A stretch of DNA of 64,000 nucleotides from Fidelibacterota bacterium (GTDB lineage Bacteria; Fidelibacterota; Marinisomatia; SCGC-AAA003-L08; JACNLC01). Under the pieces are notes generated by a model. That model saw nothing but the letters and a program-made list of their open reading frames with translations, was not told where the DNA came from and made no database searches. The DNA lies in the NCBI GenBank assembly GCA_018657495.1, contig JABHXA010000003.1, positions 62,001-126,000 of the forward strand, in the 5' to 3' direction. Numbering within the stretch: the first letter of the stretch is position 1; each line of letters begins with the position of its first letter. The position numbers were made by a program, and so were the translations under genes. Positions 51,341 through 61,959 of this stretch are shown in pieces.

Positions 51341-53704
51341 TTATTCATATCTTAATGCAGTAATCGGATTTGTTATGGCAACTTTTATTGTTTGAAGGCC
51401 AACAGTGGCAATTGCAATGATTAAAGCCAGTAGTCCTGATAATATAAAAACCCACCAGCCGAGCGTCACCCGATAAGCAAAATTATCTAACCACATATCC
51501 ATCAACCAGTATGCAAGTGGCCAGGCGATGATATTCGAAATGATTATCCATTTTGTGAAATCTTGTGAAAGCATGAAAACTATTGTTGATACATTGGCAC
51601 CCAATACTTTTCGGATGCCAATTTCCTTTGTCCGCCTCTCTGAAATAAAGGCGGAAAGTCCAAATAAACCAAGACAGGAAATAATTACAGCCATGATGGT
51701 GAAAATACTTATGAGTTTACTTAGATAGCGTTCTGAAGTGTAAAGATTGTTAAAGTCTTGGTCTAGAAAATTATACTCGAAGGGGTAAGATGGATTTAGT
51801 TCTTGGAATACGGTTTTTGCATTGTCGATTGCTGTGGAGACGTCGCCGGGATTTACTTTTATGATCATATATTGATGCCATCCGCTATCAAAAATCATAA
51901 CCAGGGGTTCAATCTTTGTTTTTACCGGTTTAAAATGGAAGTCTTTTACGATACCAATTATTTCATAATTGGTATCTCCGTATGATAATCTCTTTCCAAT
52001 AGGATCATCTATCCCCATGATCGCCAGGGCTTTTTCATTGATAACTACAGCCGTGGTGGAATCTGATCCATATTCCGGCATATAAAATCGACCCTGAGAC
52101 AATGACATTCCAAATGATTCAAGATAATCGTAATCAGCCGTTGTCATGTGAAATAGTATTGTTTCTTCCGGATCTCGATTATCCCAATCAAATCCTGATG
52201 ATGAGTTACCCATATATGTCGGTAGAGAACTGGTTGCAGTAACTGCACTTATTGAAGGAAATTGAACAAGTTTGTCTTTCATAGCCGGATAGTGCTCTTT
52301 TATATCGCGATTCATGTTTATATACATCACATGATCTTTATCAAACCCCAACTTCTTTTCCTGGATAAACAGAATCTGTCTGGCAACAAAAATAGAGGAT
52401 ATGATCAGAATTATAGATAGCGAAAACTGAACAATTACCAGTGTTTTTCTTAATAATGAACCCTTGCCAGCAGAAAACAAGTTGAATTTCAATACTTCAG
52501 ATGGATTGAAAGAAGAAAGAAATATCGCCGGATATAGACCTGCAGCAATTCCGACAAAAACACCAAAAGAGAGAATTCCAATAAAATTGATTGGATTGAT
52601 CTGAGAGAGAAGTGAAAATTCTTTTTCCAGGAGGTCGTTGTAATATGGCAAGGCCATTTCAACCAATAAGAAGGCTAATAATAATGAAAAAGCCGTCATT
52701 AAAAAGGATTCACCAATGAATTGTCTAAACAATCGTTGCTTGCTTGATCCCAGAACTTTTCGAATACCAATTTCTTTTGTTCTGAGACCTGATCTTGCAG
52801 TACTTAGGTTCATGAAATTGATACATGCAATTGCAAGAACAAATAAGGCAATTACTGAGAATATATTTACATAAAGAATATCACCATGCCCGCCGATATC
52901 GGCCACATAATCAGACTTAAGATGGATATTGCCTAAAGGCTGTAAATATATGTCTGTGACTGAACCTTCGTTATTATCCTTTATTACATGAGAAATCTTC
53001 GGGTTCAGGATTTCATCAGTTATTCCATTCTGCAACTGAACATAGGTGTAAAATGAATTCGATCCCCATTCGTCAAGTTTTCGACCCATAGATTCTAAAT
53101 TCAGAAAGGGGGCGATAAATTTGAATTTCAAGTGCGAACTCTGAGGTAAATCTTCAAAAACGCCCTGGACCAAAAATTCCATTTTGCTATTTATGGTAAG
53201 CATTTTGCCTATTGGATCTACAGAATTAAAATATTTATTTGATATGGATTCTGAAATAATTATTGAATTTAGATCATCTAAGGCGCTTTCAGAGTCACCC
53301 TGGAGAAATGTCAATGAAAACATATCCAGGAATGATGGATCGGCCAACATTACTCCTGTCTCATAAAACCTTAAATCTTCATGCTGAGCCATTATCCTGC
53401 CTTGAAACGTTAATCGACATGAATTGATTATTTCAGGATAATCATTTTTTAACGTTTCTGCGAGAGGCCCGGGGGTAACCGCAACTGGAAAGACATCCTG
53501 CCCGGCATAATATTGATTTTCAACAACTCTATATATGTCATCAAAATTTTTGTTAAACTTGTCATAACTCAGCTCATCCTTAACCCAGAATAATATCAGC
53601 ATGCAGCAAGCCATGCCTATTGCCAATCCTGAAATATTTATAATAGAATAAACTTTATGCCTAACGATATTCCTGAATGCAATGGTAAGATAATTCCGGA
53701 TCAT
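51341..53704 (-). CDS. Duplicated MacB/FtsX-type ABC permease, fourth of six
   Basis: 787 residues from the ATG at 53704, chosen over a start four codons upstream because GGAG is six bases before it and the result MIRNYLTIAFRN aligns with the other copies. Coupling segments are RTKEIGIRKVLGSSK and RRTKEIGIRKVLGANV. It ends ITALRYE. The plan is the same as in its neighbours. Confidence 0.91.
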   Translation of the reverse strand: MIRNYLTIAFRNIVRHKVYSIINISGLAIGMACCMLILFWVKDELSYDKFNKNFDDIYRVVENQYYAGQDVFPVAVTPGPLAETLKNDYPEIINSCRLTFQGRIMAQHEDLRFYETGVMLADPSFLDMFSLTFLQGDSESALDDLNSIIISESISNKYFNSVDPIGKMLTINSKMEFLVQGVFEDLPQSSHLKFKFIAPFLNLESMGRKLDEWGSNSFYTYVQLQNGITDEILNPKISHVIKDNNEGSVTDIYLQPLGNIHLKSDYVADIGGHGDILYVNIFSVIALFVLAIACINFMNLSTARSGLRTKEIGIRKVLGSSKQRLFRQFIGESFLMTAFSLLLAFLLVEMALPYYNDLLEKEFSLLSQINPINFIGILSFGVFVGIAAGLYPAIFLSSFNPSEVLKFNLFSAGKGSLLRKTLVIVQFSLSIILIISSIFVARQILFIQEKKLGFDKDHVMYINMNRDIKEHYPAMKDKLVQFPSISAVTATSSLPTYMGNSSSGFDWDNRDPEETILFHMTTADYDYLESFGMSLSQGRFYMPEYGSDSTTAVVINEKALAIMGIDDPIGKRLSYGDTNYEIIGIVKDFHFKPVKTKIEPLVMIFDSGWHQYMIIKVNPGDVSTAIDNAKTVFQELNPSYPFEYNFLDQDFNNLYTSERYLSKLISIFTIMAVIISCLGLFGLSAFISERRTKEIGIRKVLGANVSTIVFMLSQDFTKWIIISNIIAWPLAYWLMDMWLDNFAYRVTLGWWVFILSGLLALIIAIATVGLQTIKVAITNPITALRYE

Positions 53705-53799
53705 AAATGTCTCCATTTGTTCAAATTATTGAAGTTTATTAAATCCCGAATATTCATATGCCTAAATCGATGATGAGAAGAAAATTAAATGAATAATGA

Positions 53800-56232
53800 T
53801 TATTCATACTGCAGTGCCTTTACTGGATTGGAATTCACTGCCCTGGAAGATGTTAAGAATATAATAATCATTGTAAGAACAATTACAATAATTGCTATGA
53901 GCAAAAAAGGGACGATAGTCAGGTTTATTTGAAATGCAAATTCTTTCAGCCATTTATTTAAAAAGTAATATGCTGGAAACCAGGCAACAATATTTGCAAT
54001 CACCACAAGATAAATAAATTCTTTCGACAAATTATTAATGATACTCATAAAGGAGGCTCCAAGTACCTTCCGGATAGCAATTTCTTTTTTTCTTTGCTCG
54101 GTAATAAAAGATGTCAGACCCAATAAGCCCAATGCAGCAACAAAAACAGAAAGAAAAGTAAAATAGGATACAATCTTTCTCAAGTTAATTTCAGCTTTAT
54201 AGAGTTCATCATATCTCGTGTTGAGAAAATAGAAATCGAAGGGGACATCAGGGGCTCTATCTTTCCATACCTTTTCAATAGCACTTATCGCTGTTGGCAT
54301 ATCATCTGTTGAAATTTTTACCATGAGGTTACGATTGTATAACGGAAAGATATGGATCATTAAAGGCTCTACTTCAAAATGCAGTGAGGCGTAGTGAAAA
54401 TCCTTTACTATCCCGATAATTTTTCCAGTTTTTGGAGTTTCCATATTATATGTATACTCGAAATCCATCCCCACTGGATTTTCCAAGCCGTATTTTTCAA
54501 CAGCTGCCTGATTTAGAATAAATGCTGCTGAGGAGTCCGTCCCAAATTCATGAGAAAACCCTCTGCCATCGACTATTTGAAGACCAAGCGTTTCAACGAC
54601 ATCCATACCCGTACACAATACCCTGATAGCCTCAGAACCGTCATTATCCTCCTCTCCGCTACCATCTTCTGCTAACGCTGGTATCCTTACAGATAAAAAT
54701 GGAATTCTTTCACCGGGAACCGAAGAAATTGCTGAACTGGATTTTACAAAACTTTGATTTTCCAGGCCTTTATTCATTAAATCAAACTTACCATCAGGGC
54801 TGGGTAATATGGCAATTTGATCTTTATCAAAACCCAGGTCTTTATTTAAAATAAATGTTAGTTGTTTAAAGATAAATATGCTGCAAATCAGCAGAATTAC
54901 GGAAACAGCATATTGAAAAATGACCAATCCCCTTCTAAGATAAAGTGATGTTTTTTCACTTTTACCCGTGAAATTTCCTGATTTGAAGACATGGATTGGA
55001 TTAAATCCGGATAATATTATGCCCGGATAAAATCCTGACGAAATTCCTGTAAAAATAAAAGCAACAGCAATCATGCCGACTAATTGTGGATTATTCAAAT
55101 AGCGCAGTGTAAGTGCCTTGCCGGTCAATTCATTAAAATATGGCAGGGACAGTTCCACCATAAAAACCGCCATCACTAAGGCGATGAACGTGAGTATCAT
55201 GGATTCGGTAAGGAACTGAAAGAAAATATTTGCTTTCCCCGCTCCCACTACTTTTCGCACACCAACTTCTCGGGCTCTTTTAAATGATCTCGCCGTCGTA
55301 AGATTCATATAGTTAATGCAGGCAATTAGCAGGACAAGAATCGCTATGGTGATAAATATCAAAACCGTTGAATAACTGCCGTTGGGTTCCAATTCTTTTT
55401 CACGGTGACTATATAGATGAATGTCAGTGAGCGGAGTATAAGTCATCATTATAGAATAGTCTTCTGGAAGCGTTTCATCAGTCTCATCTGATTCCATTGC
55501 CAGTTGGATTATGTCTTTCTGAACCTTTGGTTTCAGTTCGGCAAGGGAATGAGGGTTATCATTGAGTTTTATATATGAATGGAATGCCGATGGACCTGGT
55601 TCATCCATTGCAGGCCATCTGGTTCGAAGAGTCTCCAGGGAAAGTAATATATCAAAATGGAAATGGGCATTATTCGCTGGGTCTTTACAGACCGAACTAA
55701 TAGTGTATTCTGCTTCTCCCTGTATTAATATTTTACCAACCGGGTCATCGTAACCAAAATATTTCTTTGCTGTTGATTCTGTTATGACCGCTTGGCCCGG
55801 TTTGTTAAGGAGCTTTTTACCATCTCCGGATAACTGTCGGAAATTAAAAACATCCATAAAAGTTGAATCGACAAAAAACACTCTTTTTTCTGTGAAGTTT
55901 TTATCCTCATATGTAAATACCCGTGGAAAATAACTGAATAATAAGCGGGTGCCCGTTTCAATCTCAGGGTATCGCTCAATCATTCGTGGGATCCATTGTC
56001 CGGTGGTGGCAGCCCAGTGACTTTCTTCACCCTGATAAATTATTTCTGATTCTAAGCGATATATATTTTCGGCGTCGGCGAATTGTCGATCATATGATAA
56101 CTCGTCCAATACATATATTGAAATCAAGATGAAAGTTGCAAGACCAACTGTCAACCCCAATAGATTAATTATGGAATGACTCTTATAGCGAAATAAACTT
56201 CTCCGACCAATTTTGATATAGTTTAAAATCAA
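53800..56232 (-). CDS. Duplicated MacB/FtsX-type ABC permease, third of six
   Basis: 810 residues; the start is TTG at 56232 (MILNYIKIGRRS), the only suitable start aligned to the other copies, with weak ribosome binding. Coupling segments are RAREVGVRKVVGAGK and RKKEIAIRKVLGASF. It ends VKALQYE, the least similar ending. It is separated from the next permease by 95 bp, the largest gap inside the permease array. The rest of the plan is the same. Confidence 0.91.
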   Translation of the reverse strand: MILNYIKIGRRSLFRYKSHSIINLLGLTVGLATFILISIYVLDELSYDRQFADAENIYRLESEIIYQGEESHWAATTGQWIPRMIERYPEIETGTRLLFSYFPRVFTYEDKNFTEKRVFFVDSTFMDVFNFRQLSGDGKKLLNKPGQAVITESTAKKYFGYDDPVGKILIQGEAEYTISSVCKDPANNAHFHFDILLSLETLRTRWPAMDEPGPSAFHSYIKLNDNPHSLAELKPKVQKDIIQLAMESDETDETLPEDYSIMMTYTPLTDIHLYSHREKELEPNGSYSTVLIFITIAILVLLIACINYMNLTTARSFKRAREVGVRKVVGAGKANIFFQFLTESMILTFIALVMAVFMVELSLPYFNELTGKALTLRYLNNPQLVGMIAVAFIFTGISSGFYPGIILSGFNPIHVFKSGNFTGKSEKTSLYLRRGLVIFQYAVSVILLICSIFIFKQLTFILNKDLGFDKDQIAILPSPDGKFDLMNKGLENQSFVKSSSAISSVPGERIPFLSVRIPALAEDGSGEEDNDGSEAIRVLCTGMDVVETLGLQIVDGRGFSHEFGTDSSAAFILNQAAVEKYGLENPVGMDFEYTYNMETPKTGKIIGIVKDFHYASLHFEVEPLMIHIFPLYNRNLMVKISTDDMPTAISAIEKVWKDRAPDVPFDFYFLNTRYDELYKAEINLRKIVSYFTFLSVFVAALGLLGLTSFITEQRKKEIAIRKVLGASFMSIINNLSKEFIYLVVIANIVAWFPAYYFLNKWLKEFAFQINLTIVPFLLIAIIVIVLTMIIIFLTSSRAVNSNPVKALQYE

Positions 56233-56248
56233 TACTGACTCTGTTTTT

Positions 56249-58648
56249 TTATTCGTATCTCAGTGATTTAATCGGATTACGGATGGCTGCATTTATTGCC
56301 TGATAGCTTAAAGTTATCGCTGCTATTGCCAAGACAATTATACCTGCAAAGATAAATGGTGCAATGGTGAATGGAACTTTATATTCAAACCCTGCCAGCC
56401 ATTGATTCATTGCGTAATAACAGATGGGCCAGGCAACCAGATTGGCAATTGCCACCCATTTGAGAAAATCAACTGCCAGAATTATGACAATTCTTTTAAT
56501 ACTGCAACCAAGAACTTTTCTAACGGCAATTTCTTGTCGGCGCTGTGTGACCATGAAGGAAACAAGACCTAATAAACCAAGGCATGCTATAAAAATAGCA
56601 ATCCCAGAAAACACACTCATATTCGTTGCAAAGTTACGATCCGCATTAAACTGATTGTCAAAAGCATCATTCAAAAAAAATGAATTGAATTGCTGTTCTG
56701 GTAATACCTCCTCGAATCTTTCCTGTATCAGCGAAATAGTTTCATTCATTCGCCCCCCTGAAATTCGAGCAAAAATGAGATTGCTTTGAGCAGGATCCAG
56801 TTGAAACATCATTGGCTCCATAGATTGTCGGGTGGGGGAGAAATGAACATCACTCATAACACCAATAACTCGTTTGGGAACCAGATTCCCATCTATTTCA
56901 ATAACTTCCAGCCGTTTACCAACAGGATTTTCCCAGCCCATCATATCGGCTGCTGTCTGATTGATGATCAAGGCACCGACACTGTCGGTAGCGAATTGTC
57001 TTGAAAAATCTCGCCCGGAAATCATGGCTATCTGCATAGTTTCCACGAAATCTTCATCCACTAATAATCTTTGAAACATACGGCTATGCTCGCGATCAAC
57101 TCCTTCAGGTACAACTTCTATTCTTAGGAATCCCCCTCCTGGCGGATTACTCGCCCTGGCTGTAGACAATACAAATGGCATGTTATTCAATTCTGACGTG
57201 AAAATATCATTTCCATTCTGTATTGGATTTGGTATGACCACAACATGATCCCGATTGTATCCCAAATCAAGTGTTTTCAAATATTCTATTTGATGATTAA
57301 CTATCATTACACCGGCAATGAGCGAAATGGTGGCAGTAAATTGCATGACAACCAGAATGCGTCTAAGGGCGATTCCCGTTTTGCTGGTTTTAAATTTTCC
57401 ACGGAGAACAGTTATCGGATTGAAATTTGATAATATCAGGGCAGGATAGATTCCCGATGCCAAGCCAATGAAGATAGAAACAGTTATCAGGTAAACCAAC
57501 AGTACTGGGTTTTGGGATATGCTGATATTAAGGGGTTTACCTAAAAAGTCAATGATATATTCCTGTGAAATTTCAAGTATCAATAATGATATGAGCATGG
57601 CAATCATGGTAATTACGGTTGACTCACCGAGAAACTGGATAATCAGTTTTCGACGGTTTGATCCAACCACTTTCCGCAGTCCAACTTCCCTGGCACGCTG
57701 TGCAGCTCGCGCCGTTGAAAGGTTTATAAAATTGATACTGGCAATTAATATTACAAGAATGCCAATTATCGTTAGGGCATAAACAACAGAACGATCTGTT
57801 TTTCCTCGGTTGAATCCATCATATCGATATTCTGATGACCCGAGATGTACATCAGACAAAGGTTGCAGCTTGGGTACATTTATATCTGCAAAACCATTGG
57901 TTTGTCCATATTCAGTTATTTTTCTTTCCAATTCAACAATATCCGTATTTTCTCTGACTTTTAAATACCCGGATAACATTAAATTTTCCCATGTATCCCA
58001 CCATAATGGATTTTGGCTGGTGATTAGAGCCGAAATTAAATTGAATTTAATATGTGAATTTTCAGGAGGTGCTGTAATCAATCCGACGATCCGTAATGGA
58101 ACGGCTTGTCGAGGAACTGACAAAATCTGGTTGATAGGGTCTTCATCACCAAATATTGCCTGTGCTAATTCAGGTGTAATAAAGGTATTTCCTTCAACTA
58201 GTAACGCCTCAGGACCCTCACCCTGAAGAATAGGAAAGGTGAATATCTTAAAAAAATCAGGATCCGTAATTATCCCATTTGCCTGAATTCCGTTTTGAAA
58301 ATCAGGTGTAACCCCCTCCACTGCACGAACAACAGGAAATTGTCCAAATCCAAATGTACGAGTGCTAGCAACAACCTCCGGTATTGCATCCTTTAAGCCG
58401 ACAATTAAAGGTCCAGATGTAATAGAGTAAGTAATAGCAGTATCATCGCCTGAGTTTTCGATGGTGAGCATTCGATAAATGGAGTCAGTATCGTCGTGGA
58501 ATCGATCATAAGTGAGGTCATCCATCACATAAAATGATATTACAAGACTTACTGCAAGCCCGATGGAAAGACCGGAAATATTTATAATTGAGAACCCTTT
58601 ATTCCGGTACAAATTACGAAAAGCAATTTTGAGATAGTTTTTAAACAT
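56249..58648 (-). CDS. Duplicated MacB/FtsX-type ABC permease, second of six
   Basis: 799 residues starting MFKNYLKIAFRNLYRNKG and ending IKSLRYE. Coupling segments are RAREVGLRKVVGSNR and RRQEIAVRKVLGCSI. It lies 9 bp from the first permease and 16 bp from the third, so the three are tightly linked in translation. It has the eight-helix plan of its neighbours, with two periplasmic MacB_PCD domains. Confidence 0.92.
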   Translation of the reverse strand: MFKNYLKIAFRNLYRNKGFSIINISGLSIGLAVSLVISFYVMDDLTYDRFHDDTDSIYRMLTIENSGDDTAITYSITSGPLIVGLKDAIPEVVASTRTFGFGQFPVVRAVEGVTPDFQNGIQANGIITDPDFFKIFTFPILQGEGPEALLVEGNTFITPELAQAIFGDEDPINQILSVPRQAVPLRIVGLITAPPENSHIKFNLISALITSQNPLWWDTWENLMLSGYLKVRENTDIVELERKITEYGQTNGFADINVPKLQPLSDVHLGSSEYRYDGFNRGKTDRSVVYALTIIGILVILIASINFINLSTARAAQRAREVGLRKVVGSNRRKLIIQFLGESTVITMIAMLISLLILEISQEYIIDFLGKPLNISISQNPVLLVYLITVSIFIGLASGIYPALILSNFNPITVLRGKFKTSKTGIALRRILVVMQFTATISLIAGVMIVNHQIEYLKTLDLGYNRDHVVVIPNPIQNGNDIFTSELNNMPFVLSTARASNPPGGGFLRIEVVPEGVDREHSRMFQRLLVDEDFVETMQIAMISGRDFSRQFATDSVGALIINQTAADMMGWENPVGKRLEVIEIDGNLVPKRVIGVMSDVHFSPTRQSMEPMMFQLDPAQSNLIFARISGGRMNETISLIQERFEEVLPEQQFNSFFLNDAFDNQFNADRNFATNMSVFSGIAIFIACLGLLGLVSFMVTQRRQEIAVRKVLGCSIKRIVIILAVDFLKWVAIANLVAWPICYYAMNQWLAGFEYKVPFTIAPFIFAGIIVLAIAAITLSYQAINAAIRNPIKSLRYE

Positions 58649-58657
58649 TATTCTTGG

Positions 58658-61081
58658 CTATTCAAATCTTAGTGATTTAATAGGATTGGAATTTGCTGCT
58701 TTGAATGCCTGAAAACCCACAGTAGCCATGGCAATAATCAACGCGGCAAATCCTGCTGAAAGGAAGGTTAGTAAACTTAAATCTACCCTGTAAGCAAAAA
58801 TTTCAAGCCACTTTCTCAGCATAAACCATGCAAGCGGAAAGGCAATTAGATTTGATATTATAATCCATTTTGTAAATTCAAGAGACAATCTCGCAGTAAT
58901 ACCGCGAACACTTGCTCCCAGTACTTTTCGGATACCGATTTCTTTTGTTCTTCTCTCTGCTGAATAAGAGGCCAGACCGAAAAGACCAAGACAGGCAATA
59001 AACATCGCTAGAACCGTGAATCTGGTTACAAGTTTTTTTGTCATCACTTCAGCTTGATACTGTGCTGCAAAATGATCATCAAAAAGCTCGTATTCAAATG
59101 CCTGGTCCAGGGCAAATTCTTTCCAGGTTTTTTCAATAAATTTTAGGGTTGATGAAATATTCTCAGATTTTAATTTCAATGAGACAAATTTTCCAAATCT
59201 CATATTCTGATTGAATGAGTATATAACCAATGGACCAATATCTTTTGACAGGGATTCAAAATGAAAATCTTTCATGACTCCGATGACATTAAATTTCACA
59301 TCCTGATTTGGACCAAATGAATTGTCAAATTGCTCTGACAATGGATCATCAAAATTATATATTCGCACCGCAGATTCATTCAAAACTACTGCGAGCGAAT
59401 CAGTTGCATATTTATTTGAGAAAAACCTTCCCTCAGCCATTTCGATTTCATAAGTTTCAGAAAAATCCTGATCCACCAGGAAATTATTCACCAACTGCAT
59501 GTTTTCCTCTTCCTGATTTGATACCCTCATTACATTGCCCATCATGCTTTGTATGTCTCCAGGAATTGAAGTGGAATTAGAGACAGTTAAAATATTAGGA
59601 TTTTGTCTTAATGCCTCTTTGAAAGAATCTATATGAGCACCAATATCATCAGTTTTTTTAATAACCAAAACCTGGTCGGGATTTAACCCAAGATCTTTAT
59701 TCATCATGAATTCTAATTGATCACTAACGACCATTGCTGCAATAAACAAAATGATAGAAACCGTAAATTGGAAAATGACCAGACCATTTCTAAGCCATGA
59801 GCCTTTTCCATTTACACTGGCACCAGATCTGAATACTTTCGTAGGATCATAAGAGGAAAGAACAAATGCAGGATAGCTCCCGGCGAATATTCCCACTACA
59901 AGGGCAGCAAAAAATGCTATGGTAATTAAAGTTGAAGAAAGATTCAACGATAGACCGGTAAGGGAATTAAATCCTGGTATTAGCAGTTCTACTAATAGCA
60001 CAGCAAAAACCACAGCAAAAATTGAAAGTAAAATCGATTCGGTAAGGAACTGACTGATTAATTGTTTTCGGCTGGATCCAAGTGTTTTCCTAATCCCCAC
60101 CTCTTTTGTTCTGTTGGTATATTTTGCAGTTGCAAGATTCATATAATTGATACAGGCAATGACTAATATGAATATAGCAATCATCATAAACACATAAATG
60201 GTTGCCGGATTTCCATTGGTCCTATGTTCATTATCTAAATGGGAATAGAGATGAATATCCCGTAGTGGTTGAACTTTATACTGATAATTTGCCCCTTGTT
60301 CTTGGAGTTGATCAAATGAAACCCCCATCATCTGTTCTACATTTGGACCCACAAATTTTGTCACCAGCCCCGCCAGTTTGTCTTCAAATTCAGTTAGATT
60401 TGTCCCCTTTTTTAATCTGGCATAAGTATAAAAATTATTGCTTACCCACATTTCATTATTTGACATCTCCGGATAGGACAACAGGGAGGAGAGCATATCG
60501 TACTTGAAATGGGTATTGGGGGGGAAATCTTCAATGACTGCACTGACTTCCCAGTCTTTGCGATTATCCATATTCAGCAATTTGCCAATTGGGTTTTCAG
60601 TGCCGAAATATCGCTTAGCTGTAGTTTCAGTGAGAATAATTACATCGGGACGATTCAGGGCTGTGGATGCATCTCCACGGACAAAATTAACATTAAATAT
60701 ATCAAAGAATGTTGAATCTGCAGCCGACCAGTGTTCTTCACTAAACACGGCATTTTTATATCTGAAAACAGGAAATCCAAAATTTCCTCTCATCCTTGTT
60801 GCTTGTTCAACTTCAGGATATTCAGCGAGCAATGTTTTTGCAAGAGGTGCCGTGGATAATGCCATTTGAAATTCATTACCGCCAAGAGCACCCTTTACCG
60901 TTACCCTTACAATCCTGTCAGAATTCTGAAAATGAGAATCAAAATTGGTTTCATAAAGAATATACATCAATATGAACAGGCAGCTCATTATACCTATGGC
61001 TAATCCAAAGATATTGATAAAACTATATCCCTTCTGTTTTCGCATATTTCTCAGGCTGATAACCAAATAATTCTTTAACAT
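58658..61081 (-). CDS. Duplicated MacB/FtsX-type ABC permease, first of six
   Basis: 807 residues starting MLKNYLVISLRNMRKQKG and ending IKSLRFE. Coupling segments are RTKEVGIRKTLGSSR and RRTKEIGIRKVLGASV. AAGGAAAA precedes the ATG. A 157 bp gap separates it from the ATPase gene upstream, and that gap holds an 8 bp hairpin. As the first permease after the ATPase and adaptor, it is the best candidate for their cognate partner. Confidence 0.92.
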   Translation of the reverse strand: MLKNYLVISLRNMRKQKGYSFINIFGLAIGIMSCLFILMYILYETNFDSHFQNSDRIVRVTVKGALGGNEFQMALSTAPLAKTLLAEYPEVEQATRMRGNFGFPVFRYKNAVFSEEHWSAADSTFFDIFNVNFVRGDASTALNRPDVIILTETTAKRYFGTENPIGKLLNMDNRKDWEVSAVIEDFPPNTHFKYDMLSSLLSYPEMSNNEMWVSNNFYTYARLKKGTNLTEFEDKLAGLVTKFVGPNVEQMMGVSFDQLQEQGANYQYKVQPLRDIHLYSHLDNEHRTNGNPATIYVFMMIAIFILVIACINYMNLATAKYTNRTKEVGIRKTLGSSRKQLISQFLTESILLSIFAVVFAVLLVELLIPGFNSLTGLSLNLSSTLITIAFFAALVVGIFAGSYPAFVLSSYDPTKVFRSGASVNGKGSWLRNGLVIFQFTVSIILFIAAMVVSDQLEFMMNKDLGLNPDQVLVIKKTDDIGAHIDSFKEALRQNPNILTVSNSTSIPGDIQSMMGNVMRVSNQEEENMQLVNNFLVDQDFSETYEIEMAEGRFFSNKYATDSLAVVLNESAVRIYNFDDPLSEQFDNSFGPNQDVKFNVIGVMKDFHFESLSKDIGPLVIYSFNQNMRFGKFVSLKLKSENISSTLKFIEKTWKEFALDQAFEYELFDDHFAAQYQAEVMTKKLVTRFTVLAMFIACLGLFGLASYSAERRTKEIGIRKVLGASVRGITARLSLEFTKWIIISNLIAFPLAWFMLRKWLEIFAYRVDLSLLTFLSAGFAALIIAMATVGFQAFKAANSNPIKSLRFE

Positions 61082-61177
61082 ATCTTTTCCTTGTTGTGGT
61101 GACTATCTATTTGCATATAATTCCGGAATGCATTTAAACCATTATATCGTCTATTCTGATTATACCGCAGGAATATT

Positions 61178-61201
61178 ATGTCTTATACTCCAGTAAGACA
61201 T
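61178..61201 (-). other. Hairpin between ATPase and permease array
   Basis: ATGTCTTA and TAAGACAT form perfect 8 bp arms around an eight-base loop in the only long gap between the ATPase and the first permease. No T-run follows on the minus strand, so it is more likely an RNA processing or stability element than a terminator. Confidence 0.35.
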
Positions 61202-61238
61202 TTATCCACGGCCAGAATTCAATCGTTAAAACAGTTTG

Positions 61239-61928
61239 TTAAACGCGATGCTCTTCGTTGATATTTTCGGTGACAATATGTCCGTCAAACAAATGTATCG
61301 TTCGCTGGCTGAATTCGGCATATGCTGGAGAGTGTGTGACCTGGATAATCGTCGTCCCATTTTCATTGAGCTCAGTTAACATTTTCATAACTTCTTCGCC
61401 ATGAGAAGAATCCAAATTTCCCGTTGGTTCATCAGCAAGAATGAGTTTTGGTTTGGATACTACAGCCCGTGCTACAGCGACTCGCTGCTGCTGTCCACCG
61501 GATAATTGCTGAGGAAAGTGATTTACCCTATGCATAATACCCACGGTTTCTAAAACTTCATTCACTCGTGTTTTTCTGTCTGCCGAAGATACCCCAAGAT
61601 ATAACAAAGGCAGTTCAACGTTTTCAAAAACAGTTAATTCATCGATGAGATTAAAACTCTGAAATACAAAACCTATGTTTTCTTTTCTTAGGTTGGCCCG
61701 TTGTCTTTCGGTGTACTTTGAGACCTCGTGATCAAGAAAAAATAATTGACCGTCTGTTGGGTTATCTAACAAACCAATCAGGTTCAATAATGTGGATTTT
61801 CCACAACCTGATGGTCCCATAATGGCGACAAATTCGCCCTGTTTTATCTCAAAATTCACTTTATTTAATGCCGTTGTTTCAATCTCTTCTGTTGTAAAGA
61901 CCTTGTTAAGATTATTTGTTTTTATCAT
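61239..61928 (-). CDS. MacB/LolD-type ABC ATPase (canonical)
   Basis: 229 residues. Walker [10 protein letters not shown], signature [14 protein letters not shown], Walker B LILADE, D-loop GNLDSS and H-loop VTHS are all canonical. It belongs to the LolD/MacB/FtsE group, which powers transport without moving the cargo through the membrane. AGGAG lies before the ATG. It sits between the adaptor gene and the permease array, the usual place for the shared ATPase of a MacAB-type system. It and the ATPase at 42922 share about half of their residues by eye. Confidence 0.95.
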   Translation of the reverse strand: MIKTNNLNKVFTTEEIETTALNKVNFEIKQGEFVAIMGPSGCGKSTLLNLIGLLDNPTDGQLFFLDHEVSKYTERQRANLRKENIGFVFQSFNLIDELTVFENVELPLLYLGVSSADRKTRVNEVLETVGIMHRVNHFPQQLSGGQQQRVAVARAVVSKPKLILADEPTGNLDSSHGEEVMKMLTELNENGTTIIQVTHSPAYAEFSQRTIHLFDGHIVTENINEEHRV

Positions 61929-61959
61929 TTTTCTACTCCTGTATGTTGTAATTAAATGT

